NCBI RefSeq assembly: GCF_910591885.1
Contig: NW_025963575.1
Coordinates: forward strand, 558,001-622,000
Reading direction: 5' to 3'
DNA length: 64,000 nucleotides
DNA from: Bombus terrestris
Taxonomy: Eukaryota > Arthropoda > Insecta > Hymenoptera > Apidae
Shown here: positions 1 to 13,850 of the stretch, in pieces
Layout of the letters: each line of letters begins with the position of its first letter
Position numbering within the stretch: the stretch's first letter is position 1
Made by a program: the position numbers and the translations under genes
Notes under the pieces: generated by a model
Told to the model about the DNA's origin: nothing
The model's database searches: none
Seen by the model: the letters and a program-made list of their open reading frames with translations, nothing else

Positions 1-1080
1 TCCCACGTTGTCCCACGTTGTCCCACGTTGTCCCACGTTGTCCAACGATGTCCAACGGTGTCCCACGTTGTCCCACGTTGTCCCACGTTGTCCCACGTTG
101 TCCCACGTTGTCCAACGATGTCCAACGGTGTCCCACGTTGTCCCACGTTGTCCCACGTTGTCCCACGTTGTCCCACGATGTCCCACGTTGTCCAACGATG
201 TCCAACGGTGTCCCACGTTGTCCCACGTTGTCCCACGTTGTCCCACGTTGTCCCACGATGTCCCACGTTGTCCCACGTTGTCCCACGTTGTCCCACGTTG
301 TCCCACGTTGTCCCACGTTGTCCCACGGTGTCCAACGGTGTCCCACGTTGTCCCACGTTGTCCCACGTTGTCCCACGTTGTCCCACGTTGTCCCACGATG
401 TCCCACGTTGTCCCACGTTGTCCCACGTTGTCCCACGTTGTCCCACGTTGTCCCACGTTGTCCCACGTTGTCCCACGTTGTCCCACGTTGTCCCACGTTG
501 TCCCACGTTGTCCCACGTTGTCCCACGTTGTCCCACGTTGTCCCGCGTTGTCCCACGTTGTCCCACGGTGTCCAACGATGTCCCACGGTGTCCCACGGTG
601 TCCCACGGTGTCCCACGTTGTCCCACGTTGTCCCACGTTGTCCCACGTTGTCCCACGTTGTCCCACGTTGTCCCACGTTGTCCCACGTTGTCCCACGTTG
701 TCCCACGTTGTCCCACGGTGTCCAACGATGCCCAACGGTGTCCCACGTTGTCCCACGGTGTCCCACGTTGTCCCACGTTGTCCCACGTTGTCCCACGTTG
801 TCCCACGATGTCCCACGTTGTCCCACGTTGTCCCACATTGTCCCACGTTGTCCCACGTTGTCCCACGGTGTCCAACGATGTCCAACGGTGTCCCACGTTG
901 TCCAACGGTGTCCCACGTTGTCCAACGTTGTCCCACGTTGTCCCACGTTGTCCCACGATGTCCCACGGTGTCCCACGATGTCCAACGGTGTCCAACGGTG
1001 TCCCACGGTGTCCAACGGTGTCCCACGTTGTCCCACGTTGTCCCACGTTGTCCCACGTTGTCCCACGTTGTCCTACGTTG

Positions 1081-2300
1081 TCCCACGTTGTCCCACGTTG
1101 TCCCGCGTTGTCCCACGTTGTCCCACGTTGTCCCACGATGTCCCACGTTGTCCAACGATGTCCAACGGTGTCCCACGTTGTCCCACGTTGTCCTACGTTG
1201 TCCCACGTTGTCCCACGTTGTCCCACGTTGTCCCACGTTGTCCCACGTTGTCCCACGGTGTCCAACGGTGTCCCACGTTGTCCCACGTTGTCCCACGGTG
1301 TCCAACGATATCCAACGGTGTCCAACGATGTCCAACGGTGTCCCACGTTGTCCAACGGTGTCCCACGTTGTCCCACGTTGTCCCAAGTTGTCCCACGATG
1401 TCCCACGTTGTCCAACGATGTCCCACGATGTCCCACGTTGTCCAACGGTGTCCCACGTTGTCCCACGTTGTCCCACGTTGTCCCACGATGTCCCACGTTG
1501 TCCAACGATGTCCAACGGTGTCCCACGTTGTCCCACGTTGTCCTACGTTGTCCCACGTTGTCCCACGTTGTCCCACGTTGTCCCACGTTGTCCCACGGTG
1601 TCCAACGATGTCCAACGGTGTCCAACGGTGTCCCACGGTGTCCAACGGTGTCCCACGTTGTCCCACGTTGTCCCACGTTGTCCCACGTTGTCCCACCGTG
1701 TCCCACGGTGTCCCACGGTGTCCCACGGTGTCCAACGATGTCCAACGGTGCCCAACGGTGTCCCACGGTGTCCAACTGTGTCCCACGGTGTCCCACGTTG
1801 TCCCACGTTGTCCCACGTTGTCCCACGTTGTCCCACGTTGTCCAACGATGTCCAACGGTGTCCCACGTTGTCCCACGTTGTCCCACGTTGTCCCACGTTG
1901 TCCCACGTTGTCCCACGTTGTCCAACGATGTCCAACGGTGTCCCACGTTGTCCCACGTTGTCCCACGTTGTCCCACGTTGTCCCACGTTGTCCAACGATG
2001 TCCAACGGTGTCCCACGTTGTCCCACGTTGTCCCACGTTGTCCCACGTTGTCCCACGTTGTCCCACGTTGTCCAACGGTGTCCAACGGTGTCCCACGTTG
2101 TCCCACGTTGTCCCACGTTGTCCCACGTTGTCCCACGATGTCCCACGTTGTCCAACGATGTCCAACGGTGTCCCACGTTGTCCCACGTTGTCCTACGTTG
2201 TCCCACGTTGTCCCACGTTGTCCCACGTTATCCCACGTTGTCCCACGTTGTCCCACGGTGTCCAACGGTGTCCAACGATGTCCAACTGTGTCCAATGGTG
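1081..2300 (+). repeat. Segmental duplication a, copy 1
   Basis: It matches 5791-7010 at an offset of 4710 bp (4700 between about 1990 and 2190). Shared markers: tcccgcgttg 1101/5811, tccaacgata 1301/6011, tcctacgttg 1191/5901, 1541/6251 and 2191/6901, tcccaccgtg 1691/6401, tcccacgtta 2221/6931, tccaactgtg 2281/6991. Private changes here include tcccaagttg at 1381. Confidence 0.8.
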
Positions 2301-2890
2301 TCCCACATTGTCCCACGTTGTCCCACGTTGTCCCACGTTGTCCCACGTTGTCCAACGATGTCCAACGGTGTCCCACGTTGTCCCACGTTGTCCCACGTTG
2401 TCCCACGTTGTCCCACGTTGTCCCACGTTGTCCCACGTTGTCCCACGTTGTCCCACCGTGTCCCACGTTGTCCCACGTTGTCCCACGGTGTCCAACGATG
2501 TCCAACGGTGCCCAACGGTGTCCCACGGTGTCCAACTGTGTCCCACGGTGTCCCACGTTGTCCCACGATGTCCCACGTTGTCCAACGATGTCCAACGGTG
2601 TCCCACGTTGTCCCACGTTGTCCTACGTTGTCCCACGTTGTCCCACGTTGTCCCACGTTCTCCCACGTTGTCCCACGTTGTCCCACGGTGTCCAACGGTG
2701 TCCAACGATGTCCAACTGTGTCCAACGGTGTCCCACATTGTCCCACGTTGTCCCACGTTGTCCCACGTTGTCCCACGTTGTCCAACGATGTCCAACGGTG
2801 TCCCACGTTGTCCCACGTTGTCCCACGTTGTCCCACGTTGTCCCACGTTGTCCCACGTTGTCCCACGTTGTCCCACGTTGTCCCACATTG

Positions 2891-4120
2891 TCCCACGTTG
2901 TCCCACGTTGTCCCACGTTGTCCCACGATGTCCCACGGTGTCCAACGATGTCCAACGGTGTCCAACGGTGTCCCACGGTGTCCAACGGTGTCCCACGTTG
3001 TCCCACGTTGTCCCACGTTGTCCCACGTTGTCCCACGTTGTCCTACGTTGTCCCACGTTGTCCCACGTTGTCCCACGTTGTCCCACGTTGTCCCACGTTG
3101 TCCCACGTTGTCCCACGTTGTCCCACGTTGTCCCACGTTGTCCCACGTTGTCCCACGTTGTCCCACGTTGTCCCACGTTGTCCCACGTTGTCCCACGTTG
3201 TCCCACGGTGTCCAACGGTGTCCAACGGTGTCCAACGGTGTCCAACGATGTCCAACGGTGTCCAACGGTGTCCCACGGTGTCCAACGGTGTCCAACGGTG
3301 TCCCACGGTGTCCAACGGTGTCCCACGTTGTCCCACGTTGTCCCACGTTGTCCCACGTTGTCCCACGATGTCCCACGTTGTCCAACGATGTCCAACGGTG
3401 TCCCACGTTGTCCCACGTTGTCCTACGTTGTCCCACGTTGTCCCACGTTGTCCCACGTTGTCCCACGTTGTCCCACGTTGTCCCACGGTGTCCAACGGTG
3501 TCCCACGTTGTCCCACGTTGTCCCACGGTGTCCAACGATATCCAACGGTGTCCAACGATGTCCAACGGTGTCCCACGTTGTCCAACGGTGTCCCACGTTG
3601 TCCCACGTTGTCCCACGTTGTCCCACGATGTCCCACGTTGTCCAACGATGTCCAACGGTGTCCCACGTTGTCCCACGTTGTCCTACGTTGTCTCACGTTG
3701 TCCCACGTTGTCCCACGTTGTCCCACGTTGTCCCACGTTGTCCCACGTTGTCCCACGGTGTCCAACGATGTCCAACGGTGTCCAACGGTGTCCCACGGTG
3801 TCCAACGGTGTCCCACGTTGTCCCACGTTGTCCCACGTTGTCCCACGTTGTCCCACGGTGTCCCACGTTGTCCCCCGTTGTCCCACGGTGTCCAACGATG
3901 TCCAACGGTGCCCAACGGGGTCCCACGGTGTCCAACTGTGTCCCACGGTGTCCCACGTTGTCCCACGTTGTCCCACGTTGTCCCACGTTGTCCCACGATG
4001 TCCCACGTTGTCCAACGATGTCCAACGGTGTCCCACGTTGTCCCACGTTGTCCTACGTTGTCCCACGTTGTCCCACGTTGTCCCACGTTATCCCACGTTG
4101 TCCCACGTTGTCCCACGGTG
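2891..4120 (+). repeat. Segmental duplication b, copy 1
   Basis: It matches 9161-10390 at an exact offset of 6270 bp over about 1230 bp. The best evidence is cccaacgggg at 3911 and 10181, which I saw nowhere else. Also shared: tcccccgttg 3871/10141, tccaacgata 3531/9801, tcccacgtta 4081/10351 and tcctacgttg 3041/9311, 3421/9691, 3681/9951 and 4051/10321. tctcacgttg at 3691 is private to this copy. Confidence 0.87.
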
Positions 4121-5790
4121 TCCAACGGTGTCCAACGATGTCCAACTGTGTCCAACGGTGTCCCACATTGTCCCACGTTGTCCCACGTTGTCCCACGTTG
4201 TCCCACGTTGTCCAACGATGTCCAACGGTGTCCCACGTTGTCCCACGTTGTCCCACGTTGTCCCACGTTGTCCCACGTTGTCCCACGTTGTCCAACGATG
4301 TCCAACGGTGTCCCACGTTGTCCCACGTTGTCCCACGTTGCCCCACGTTGTCCCACGATGTCCCACGTTGTCCAACGATGTCCAACGGTGTCCCACGTTG
4401 TCCCACGTTGTCCCACGTTGTCCCACGTTGTCCCACGATGTCCCACGTTGTCCCACGTTGTCCCACGTTGTCCCACGTTGTCCCACGTTGTCCCACGTTG
4501 TCCCACGGTGTCCAACGGTGTCCCACGTTGTCCCACGTTGTCCCACGTTGTCCCACGTTGTCCCACGTTGTCCCACGATGTCCCACGTTGTCCCACGTTG
4601 TCCCACGTTGTCCCACGTTGTCCCACGTTGTCCCACGTTGTCCCACGTTGTCCCACGTTGTCCCACGTTGTCCCACGTTGTCCCACGTTGTCCCACGTTG
4701 TCCCACGTTGTCCCACGTTGTCCCGCGTTGTCCCACGTTGTCCCACGGTGTCCAACGATGTCCCACGGTGTCCAACGATGTCCAACGGTGTCCCACGTTG
4801 TCCAACGGTGTCCCACGTTGTCCCACGTTGTCCCACGTTGTCCCACGTTGTCCCACGATGTCCCACGGTGTCCAACGATGTCCAACGGTGTCCAACGGTG
4901 TCCCACGGTGTCCAACGGTGTCCCACGTTGTCCCACGTTGTCCCACGTTGTCCCACGTTGTCCCACGTTGTCCTACGTTGTCCCACGTTGTCCCACGTTG
5001 TCCCGCGTTGTCCCACGTTGTCCCACGTTGTCCCACGATGTCCCACGTTGTCCAACGATGTCCAACGGTGTCCCACGTTGTCCCACGTTGTCCTACGTTG
5101 TCCCACGTTGTCCCACGTTGTCCCACGTTGTCCCACGTTGTCCCACGTTGTCCCACGGTGTCCAACGGTGTCCCACGTTGTCCCACGTTGTCCCACGGTG
5201 TCCAACGGTGTCCCACGTTGTCCCACGTTGTCCCGCGTTGTCCCACGTTGTCCCACGGTGTCCAACGATGTCCAACGGTGTCCAACGGTGTCCCACGGTG
5301 TCCCACGTTGTCCCACGTTGTCCCACGTTGTCCCACGTTGTCCCACGTTGTCCCACGTTGTCCCACGTTGTCCCACGTTGTCCCACGTTGTCCCACGTTG
5401 TCCCACGGTGTCCAACGATGCCCAACGGTGTCCCACGTTGTCCAACGGTGTCCCACGTTGTCCCACGTTGTCCCACGTTGTCCCACGTTGTCCCACGATG
5501 TCCCACGTTGTCCCACGTTGTCCCACGTTGTCCCACGTTGTCCCACGTTGTCCCACGTTGTCCCACGTTGTCCCACGGTGTCCAACGATGTCCAACGGTG
5601 TCCCACGTTGTCCAACGGTGTCCCACGTTGTCCCACGTTGTCCCACGTTGTCCCACGTTGTCCCACGATGTCCCACGGTGTCCAACGATGTCCAACGGTG
5701 TCCAACGGTGTCCCACGGTGTCCAACGGTGTCCCACGTTGTCCCACGTTGTCCCACGTTGTCCCACGTTGTCCCACGTTGTCCCACGTTG

Positions 5791-7010
5791 TCCCACGTCG
5801 TCCCACGTTGTCCCGCGTTGTCCCACGTTGTCCCACGTTGTCCCACGATGTCCCACGTTGTCCAACGATGTCCAACGGTGTCCCACGTTGTCCCACGTTG
5901 TCCTACGTTGTCCCACGTTGTCCCACGTTGTCCCACGTTGTCCCACGTTGTCCCACGTTGTCCCACGGTGTCCAACGGTGTCCCACGTTGTCCCACGTTG
6001 TCCCACGGTGTCCAACGATATCTAACGGTGTCCAACGATGTCCAACGGTGTCCCACGTTGTCCAACGGTGTCCCACGTTGTCCCACGTTGTCCCACGTTG
6101 TCCCACGATGTCCCACGTTGTCCAACGATGTCCCACGATGTCCCACGTTGTCCAACGGTGTCCCACGTTGTCCCACGTTGTCCCACGTTGTCCCACGATG
6201 TCCCACGTTGTCCAACGATGTCCCACGGTGTCCCACGTTGTCCCACGTTGTCCTACGTTGTCCCACGTTGTCCCACGTTGTCCCACGTTGTCCCACGTTG
6301 TCCCACGGTGTCCAACGATGTCCAACGGTGTCCAACGGTGTCCAACGGTGTCCAACGGTGTCCCACGTTGTCCCACGTTGTCCCACGTTGTCCCACGTTG
6401 TCCCACCGTGTCCCACGTTGTCCCACGTTGTCCCACGGTGTCCAACGATGTCCAACGGTGCCCAACGGTGTCCCACGGTGTCCAACTGTGTCCCACGGTG
6501 TCCCACGTTGTCCCACGTTGTCCCACGTTGTCCCACGTTGTCCCACGTTGTCCAACGATGTCCAACGGTGTCCCACGTTGTCCCACGTTGTCCCACGTTG
6601 TCCCACGTTGTCCCACGTTGTCCCACGTTGTCCAACGATGTCCAACGGTGTCCCACGTTGTCCCACGTTGTCCCACGTTGTCCCACGTTGTCCAACGATG
6701 TCCAACGGTGTCCCACGTTGTCCCACGTTGTCCCACGTTGTCCCACGTTGTCCCACGTTGTCCCACGTTGTCCAACGGTGTCCAACGGTGTCCCACGTTG
6801 TCCCACGTTGTCCCACGTTGTCCCACGTTGTCCCACGTTGTCCCACGATGTCCCACGTTGTCCAACGATGTCCAACGGTGTCCCACGTTGTCCCACGTTG
6901 TCCTACGTTGTCCCACGTTGTCCCACGTTGTCCCACGTTATCCCACGTTGTCCCACGTTGTCCCACGGTGTCCAACGGTGTCCAACGATGTCCAACTGTG
7001 TCCAACGGTG
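5791..7010 (+). repeat. Segmental duplication a, copy 2
   Basis: This is the partner of 1081-2300. It differs by tctaacggtg at 6021, which creates a TAA on the + strand, and by a few monomer substitutions. Part of the same sequence (about 4970-5150) also recurs at an offset of 3900 bp from 1070-1250. Confidence 0.8.
6021..6030 (+). repeat. Monomer tctaacggtg, creates a + strand TAA
   Basis: A D monomer with c to t at its third base gives TAA at 6023-6025. It is absent from the partner copy at 1311, so it arose after that duplication. Confidence 0.93.
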
Positions 7011-7960
7011 TCCCACGATGTCCCACGTTGTCCAACGATGTCCAACGGTGTCCCACGTTGTCCCACGTTGTCCTACGTTGTCCCACGTTGTCCCACGTTG
7101 TCCCACGTTATCCCACGTTGTCCCACGTTGTCCCACGGTGTCCAACGATGTCCAACTGTGTCCAACGGTGTCCCACATTGTCCCACGTTGTCCCACGTTG
7201 TCCCACGTTGTCCCACGTTGTCCTACGTTGTCCCACGTTGTCCCACGTTGTCCCACGTTGTCCCACGTTGTCCCACGTTGTCCCACGTTGTCCCACGGTG
7301 TCCAACGATGTCCAACGTTGTCCAACGATGTCCAACGGTGTCCCACGTTGTCCCACGTTGTCCCACGTTGTCCCACGTTGTCCCACGTTGTCCCACGTTG
7401 TCCAACGATGTCCAACGGTGTCCCACGTTGTCCCACGTTGTCCCACGTTGTCCCACGTTGTCCAACGATGTCCAACGGTGTCCCACGTTGTCCCACGTTG
7501 TCCCACGTTGTCCCACGTTGTCCCACGTTGTCCCACGTTGTCCAACGGTGTCCAACGGTGTCCCACGTTGTCCCACGTTGTCCCACGTTGTCCCACGTTG
7601 TCCCACGATGTCCCACGTTGTCCAACGATGTCCAACGGTGTCCCACGTTGTCCCACGTTGTCCTACGTTGTCCCACGTTGTCCCACGTTGTCCCACGTTA
7701 TCCCACGTTGTCCCACGTTGTCCCACGGTGTCCAACGGTGTCCAACGATGTCCAACTGTGTCCAACGGTGTCCCACGATGTCCCACGTTGTCCAACGATG
7801 TCCAACGGTGTCCCACGTTGTCCCACGTTGTCCTACGTTGTCCCACGTTGTCCCACGTTGTCCCACGTTATCCCACGTTGTCCCACGTTGTCCCACGGTG
7901 TCCAACGATGTCCAACTGTGTCCAACGGTGTCCCACATTGTCCCACGTTGTCCCACGTTG
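6551..7960 (+). repeat. Local tandem duplication, about 760-770 bp period
   Basis: Marker pairs at 760 bp: tcctacgttg 6901/7661 and 7071/7831, tcccacgtta 6931/7691 and 7101/7861. tcccacattg 7171/7931 is at the same distance. Upstream pairs (C monomers 6691/7461, D pairs 6771/7541) are 770 bp apart, so one decamer was gained or lost. The second copy is not strictly adjacent; a variant stretch around 7200-7320 lies between. Confidence 0.72.
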
Positions 7961-8270
7961 TCCCACGTTGTCCCACGTTGTCCAACGATGTCCAACGGTG
8001 TCCCACGTTGTCCCACGTTGTCCCACGTTGTCCCACGTTGTCCCACGTTGTCCCACGTTGTCCAACGATGTCCAACGGTGTCCCACGTTGTCCCACGTTG
8101 TCCCACGTTGTCCCACGTTGTCCCACGTTGTCCCACGTTGTCCCACGTTGTCCCACGGTGTCCAACGATGTCCAACGGTGTCCCACGTTGTCCCACGTTG
8201 TCCCACGTTGTCCCAGGTTGTCCCACGTTGTCCCACGTTGTCCCACGGTGTCCAACGGTGTCCAACGATG

Positions 8271-9160
8271 TCCCACGTTGTCCCACGTTGTCCCACGTTG
8301 TCCCACGTTGTCCCACGTTGTCCCACGTTGTCCCACGGTGTCCAACGGTGTCCCACGTTGTCCCACGTTGTCCCACGTTGTCCCACGTTGTCCCACGTTG
8401 TCCCACGTTGTCCCACGTTGTCCCACGTTGTCCCACGTTGTCCCACGTTGTCCCACGTTGTCCCACGTTGTCCCACGTTGTTCCACGTTGTCCCACGTTG
8501 TCCCACGTTGTCCCACGGTGTCCAACGGTGTCCAACGGTGTCCAACGGTGTCCAACGATGTCCAACGGTGTCCAACGGTGTCCCACGTTGTCCAACGGTG
8601 TCCCACGTTGTCCAACGGTGTCCCACGTTGTCCAACGGTGTCCCACGTTGTCCCACGTTGTCCCACGTTGTCCAACGGTGTCCCACGTTGTCCAACGGTG
8701 TCCCACGTTGTCCCACGTTGTCCCACGTTGTCCCACGTTGTCCCACGATGTCCCACGGTGTCCAACGATGTCCAACGGTGTCCAACGGTGTCCCACGGTG
8801 TCCAACGGTGTCCCACGTTGTCCCACGTTGTCCCACGTTGTCCCACGTTGTCCCACGTTGTCCCACGGTGTCCAACGGTGTCCCACGTTGTCCCACGTTG
8901 TCCCACGTTGTCCCACGTTGTCCCACGTTGTCCCACGTTGTCCCACGTTGTCCCACGTTGTCCCACGTTGTCCCACGTTGTCCCACGTTGTCCCACGTTG
9001 TCCCACGTTGTTCCACGTTGTCCCACGTTGTCCCACGTTGTCCCACGGTGTCCAACGGTGTCCAACGGTGTCCAACGGTGTCCAACGATGTCCAACGGTG
9101 TCCAACGGTGTCCCACGTTGTCCAACGGTGTCCCACGTTGTCCAACGGTGTCCCACGTTG
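8271..9160 (+). repeat. Local duplication, 530 bp offset
   Basis: 8271-8630 matches 8801-9160: ttccacgttg 8481/9011, B 8331/8861 and 8511/9041, then alternating D and A monomers (from 8571 and 9101). The alternating D-A stretch is an unusual dimeric pattern and is longer in the first copy. Confidence 0.75.
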
Positions 9161-10390
9161 TCCCACGTTGTCCCACGTTGTCCCACGTTGTCCCACGATG
9201 TCCCACGGTGTCCAACGATGTCCAACGGTGTCCAACGGTGTCCCACGGTGTCCAACGGTGTCCCACGTTGTCCCACGTTGTCCCACGTTGTCCCACGTTG
9301 TCCCACGTTGTCCTACGTTGTCCCACGTTGTCCCACGTTGTCCCACGTTGTCCCACGTTGTCCCACGTTGTCCCACGTTGTCCCACGTTGTCCCACGTTG
9401 TCCCACGTTGTCCCACGTTGTCCCACGTTGTCCCACGTTGTCCCACGTTGTCCCACGTTGTCCCACGTTGTCCCACGGTGTCCAACGGTGTCCAACGGTG
9501 TCCAACGGTGTCCAACGATGTCCAACGGTGTCCAACGGTGTCCCACGGTGTCCAACGGTGTCCAACGGTGTCCCACGGTGTCCAACGGTGTCCCACGTTG
9601 TCCCACGTTGTCCCACGTTGTCCCACGTTGTCCCACGATGTCCCACGTTGTCCAACGATGTCCAACGGTGTCCCACGTTGTCCCACGTTGTCCTACGTTG
9701 TCCCACGTTGTCCCACGTTGTCCCACGTTGTCCCACGTTGTCCCACGTTGTCCCACGGTGTCCAACGGTGTCCCACGTTGTCCCACGTTGTCCCACGGTG
9801 TCCAACGATATCCAACGGTGTCCAACGATGTCCAACGGTGTCCCACGTTGTCCAACGGTGTCCCACGTTGTCCCACGTTGTCCCACGTTGTCCCACGATG
9901 TCCCACGTTGTCCAACGATGTCCAACGGTGTCCCACGTTGTCCCACGTTGTCCTACGTTGTCCCACGTTGTCCCACGTTGTCCCACGTTGTCCCACGTTG
10001 TCCCACGTTGTCCCACGTTGTCCCACGGTGTCCAACGATGTCCAACGGTGTCCAACGGTGTCCCACGGTGTCCAACGGTGTCCCACGTTGTCCCACGTTG
10101 TCCCACGTTGTCCCACGTTGTCCCACGGTGTCCCACGTTGTCCCCCGTTGTCCCACGGTGTCCAACGATGTCCAACGGTGCCCAACGGGGTCCCACGGTG
10201 TCCAACTGTGTCCCACGGTGTCCCACGTTGTCCCACGTTGTCCCACGTTGTCCCACGTTGTCCCACGATGTCCCACGTTGTCCAACGATGTCCAACGGTG
10301 TCCCACGTTGTCCCACGTTGTCCTACGTTGTCCCACGTTGTCCCACGTTGTCCCACGTTATCCCACGTTGTCCCACGTTGTCCCACGGTG
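9161..10390 (+). repeat. Segmental duplication b, copy 2
   Basis: This is the partner of 2891-4120, with no length change along about 1.2 kb. The matching ends at 10391, where A replaces D. Confidence 0.87.
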
Positions 10391-13300
10391 TCCCACGTTG
10401 TCCCACGTTGTCCTACGTTGTCCCACGTTGTCCCACGTTGTCCCACGTTGTCCCACGTTGTCCCACGTTGTCCCACGGTGTCCAACGGTGTCCCACGTTG
10501 TCCCACGTTGTCCCACGTTGTCCCACGTTGTCCCACGTTGTCCCACGTTGTCCCACGTTGTCCCACGTTGTCCCACGTTGTCCGACGTTGTCCCACGTTG
10601 TCCCACGGTGTCCAACGATGCCCAACGGTGTCCCACGTTGTCCAACGGTGTCCCACGTTGTCCCACGTTGTCCCACGTTGTCCCACGTTGTCCCACGATG
10701 TCCCACGTTGTCCCACGTTGTCCCACGTTGTCCCACGTTGTCCCACGTTGTCCCACGGTGTCCAACGATGTCCAACGGTGTCCCACGTTGTCCAACGGTG
10801 TCCCACGTTGTCCCACGTTGTCCCACGTTGTCCCACGTTGTCCCACGATGTCCCACGGTGTCCAACGATGTCCAACGGTGTCCAACGGTGTCCCACGGTG
10901 TCCAACGGTGTCCCACGTTGTCCCACGTTGTCCCACGTTGTCCCACGTTGTCCCGCGTTGTCCTACGTTGTCCCACGTTGTCCCACGTTGTCCCACGTTG
11001 TCCCACGTTGTCCCACGTTGTCCCACGGTGTCCAACGGTGTCCCACGTTGTCCCACGTTGTCCCACGTTGTCCCACGTTGTCCCACGTTGTCCCACGTTG
11101 TCCCACGTTGTCCCACGTTGTCCCACGTTGTCCCACGTTGTCCGACGTTGTCCCACGTTGTCCCACGTTGTCCCACGTTGTCCCACGTTGTCCCACGGAG
11201 TCCAACGGTGTCCAACGGTGTCCAACGGTGTCCCACGGTGTCCAACGGTGTCCCACGGTGTCCAACGGTGTCCAACGGTGTCCCACGTTGTCCCACGTTG
11301 TCCCACGTTGTCCCACGTTGTCCCACGATGTCCCACGTTGTCCAACGATGTCCAACGGTGTCCCACGTTGTCCCACGTTGTCCTACGTTGTCCCACGTTG
11401 TCCCACGTTGTCCCACGTTGTCCCACGTTGTCCCACGTTGTCCCACGGTGTCCAACGGTGTCCCACGTTGTCCCACGTTGTCCCACGGTGTCCAACGATA
11501 TCCAACGGTGTCCAACGATGTCCAACGGTGTCCCACGTTGTCCAACGGTGTCCCACGTTGTCCCACGTTGTCCCACGTTGTCCCACGATGTCCCACGTTG
11601 TCCAACGATGTCCCACGTTGTCCCACGTTGTCCAACGGTGTCCCACGTTGTCCCACGTTGTCCCACGTTGTCCCACGATGTCCCACGTTGTCCAACGATG
11701 TCCAACGGTGTCCCACGTTGTCCCACGTTGTCCTACGTTGTCCCACGTTGTCCCACGTTGTCCCACGTTGTCCCACGTTGTCCCACGTTGTCCAACGATG
11801 TCCAACGGTGTCCAACGGTGTCCCACGGTGTCCAACGGTGTCCCACGTTGTCCCACGTTGTCCCACGTTGTCCCACGTTGTCCAACGATGTCCAACGGTG
11901 TCCCACGTTGTCCCACGTTGTCCCACGTTGTCCCACGTTGTCCCACGTTGTCCCACGTTGTCCAACGGTGTCCAACGGTGTCCAACGGTGTCCCACGTTG
12001 TCCCACGTTGTCCCACGTTGTCCCACGTTGTCCCACGATGTCCCACGTTGTCCAACGATGTCCAACGGTGTCCCACGTTGTCCCACGTTGTCCTACGTTG
12101 TCCCACGTTGTCCCACGTTGTCCCACGTTATCCCACGTTGTCCCACGTTGTCCCACGGTGTCCAACGGTGTCCAACGATGTCCAACTGTGTCCAACGGTG
12201 TCCCACATTGTCCCACGTTGTCCCACGTTGTCCCACGTTGTCCCACGTTGTCCAACGATGCCCAACGGTGTCCCACGTTGTCCCACGTTGTCCCACGTTG
12301 TCCCACGTTGTCCCACGTTGTCCCACGTTGTCCAACGATGTCCAACGGTGTCCCACGTTGTCCCACGTTGTCCAACGGTGTCCAACGATGTCCAACGGTG
12401 TCCCACGTTGTCCAACGGTGTCCCACGTTGTCCCACGTTGTCCCACGTTGTCCCACGATGTCCCACGTTGTCCAACGATGTCCCACGTTGTCCCACGTTG
12501 TCCAACGGTGTCCCACGTTGTCCCACGTTGTCCCACGTTGTCCCACGATGTCCCACGTTGTCCAACGATGTCCAACGGTGTCCCACGTTGTCCCACGTTG
12601 TCCTACGTTGTCCCACGTTGTCCCACGTTGTCCCACGTTGTCCCACGTTGTCCCACGGTGTCCAACGATGTCCAACGGTGTCCCACGTTGTCCCACGTTG
12701 TCCCACGTTGTCCCAGGTTGTCCCACGTTGTCCCACGTTGTCCCACGGTGTCCAACGGTGTCCAACGATGTCCCACGTTGTCCCACGTTGTCCCACGTTG
12801 TCCCACATTGTCCCACGTTGTCCCACGTTGTCCCACGGTGTCCAACGGTGTCCCACGTTGTCCCACGGTGTCCAACGGTGTCCAACGATGTCCAACGGTG
12901 TCCAACGGTGTCCCACGTTGTCCCACGTTGTCCCACGTTGTCCCACGTTGTCCCACGTTGTCCCACGATGTCCCACGGTGTCCAACGATGTCCAACGGTG
13001 TCCCACGTTGTCCAACGGTGTCCCACGTTGTCCCACGTTGTCCCACGTTGTCCCACGTTGTCCCACGGTGTCCAACGGTGTCCAACGGTGTCCCACGTTG
13101 TCCCACGTTGTCCCACGTTGTCCCACGTTGTCCCACGTTGTCCCACGTTGTCCCACGTTGTCCCACGTTGTCCCACGTTGTCCCACGTTGTCCCACGTTG
13201 TTCCACGTTGTCCCACGTTGTCCCACGTTGTCCCACGGTGTCCAACGGTGTCCAACGGTGTCCAACGGTGTCCAACGATGTCCAACGGTGTCCAACGGTG

Positions 13301-13580
13301 TCCCACGTTGTCCCACGTTGTCCCACGTTGTCCCACGTTGTCCCACGTTGTCCCACGATGTCCCACGGTGTCCAACGATGTCCAACGGTGTCCCACGTTG
13401 TCCAACGGTGTCCCACGTTGTCCCACGTTGTCCCACGTTGTCCCACGTTGTCCCACGATGTCCCACGGTGTCCAACGATGTCCAACGGTGTCCAACGGTG
13501 TCCCACGGTGTCCAACGGTGTCCCACGTTGTCCCACGTTGTCCCACGTTGTCCCAGGTTGTCCCACGTTGTCCTACGTTG

Positions 13581-13760
13581 TCCCACGTTGTCCCACGTTG
13601 TCCCACGTTGTCCCACGTTGTCCCACGTTGTCCCACGTTGTCCCACGTTGTCCCACGTTGTCCCACGTTGTCCCACGTTGTCCCACGTTGTCCCACGTTG
13701 TCCCACGTTGTCCCACGTTGTCCCACGTTGTCCCACGTTGTCCCACGTTGTCCCACGTTG
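13581..13760 (+). repeat. Longest homogeneous run of the canonical monomer seen
   Basis: Eighteen consecutive perfect A monomers (180 bp) without a substitution. The next longest I found are 17 at 25111-25280 and 15 at 3051-3200 and 9321-9470. Such runs are the most recently homogenised or most slippage-prone parts, and on the - strand they contain 18 regularly spaced GGG tracts. Confidence 0.85.
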
Positions 13761-13850
13761 TCCCACGGTGTCCAACGGTGTCCAACGGTGTCCAACGGTG
13801 TCCAACGATGTCCAACGGTGTCCAACGGTGTCCCACGGTGTCCAACGGTG

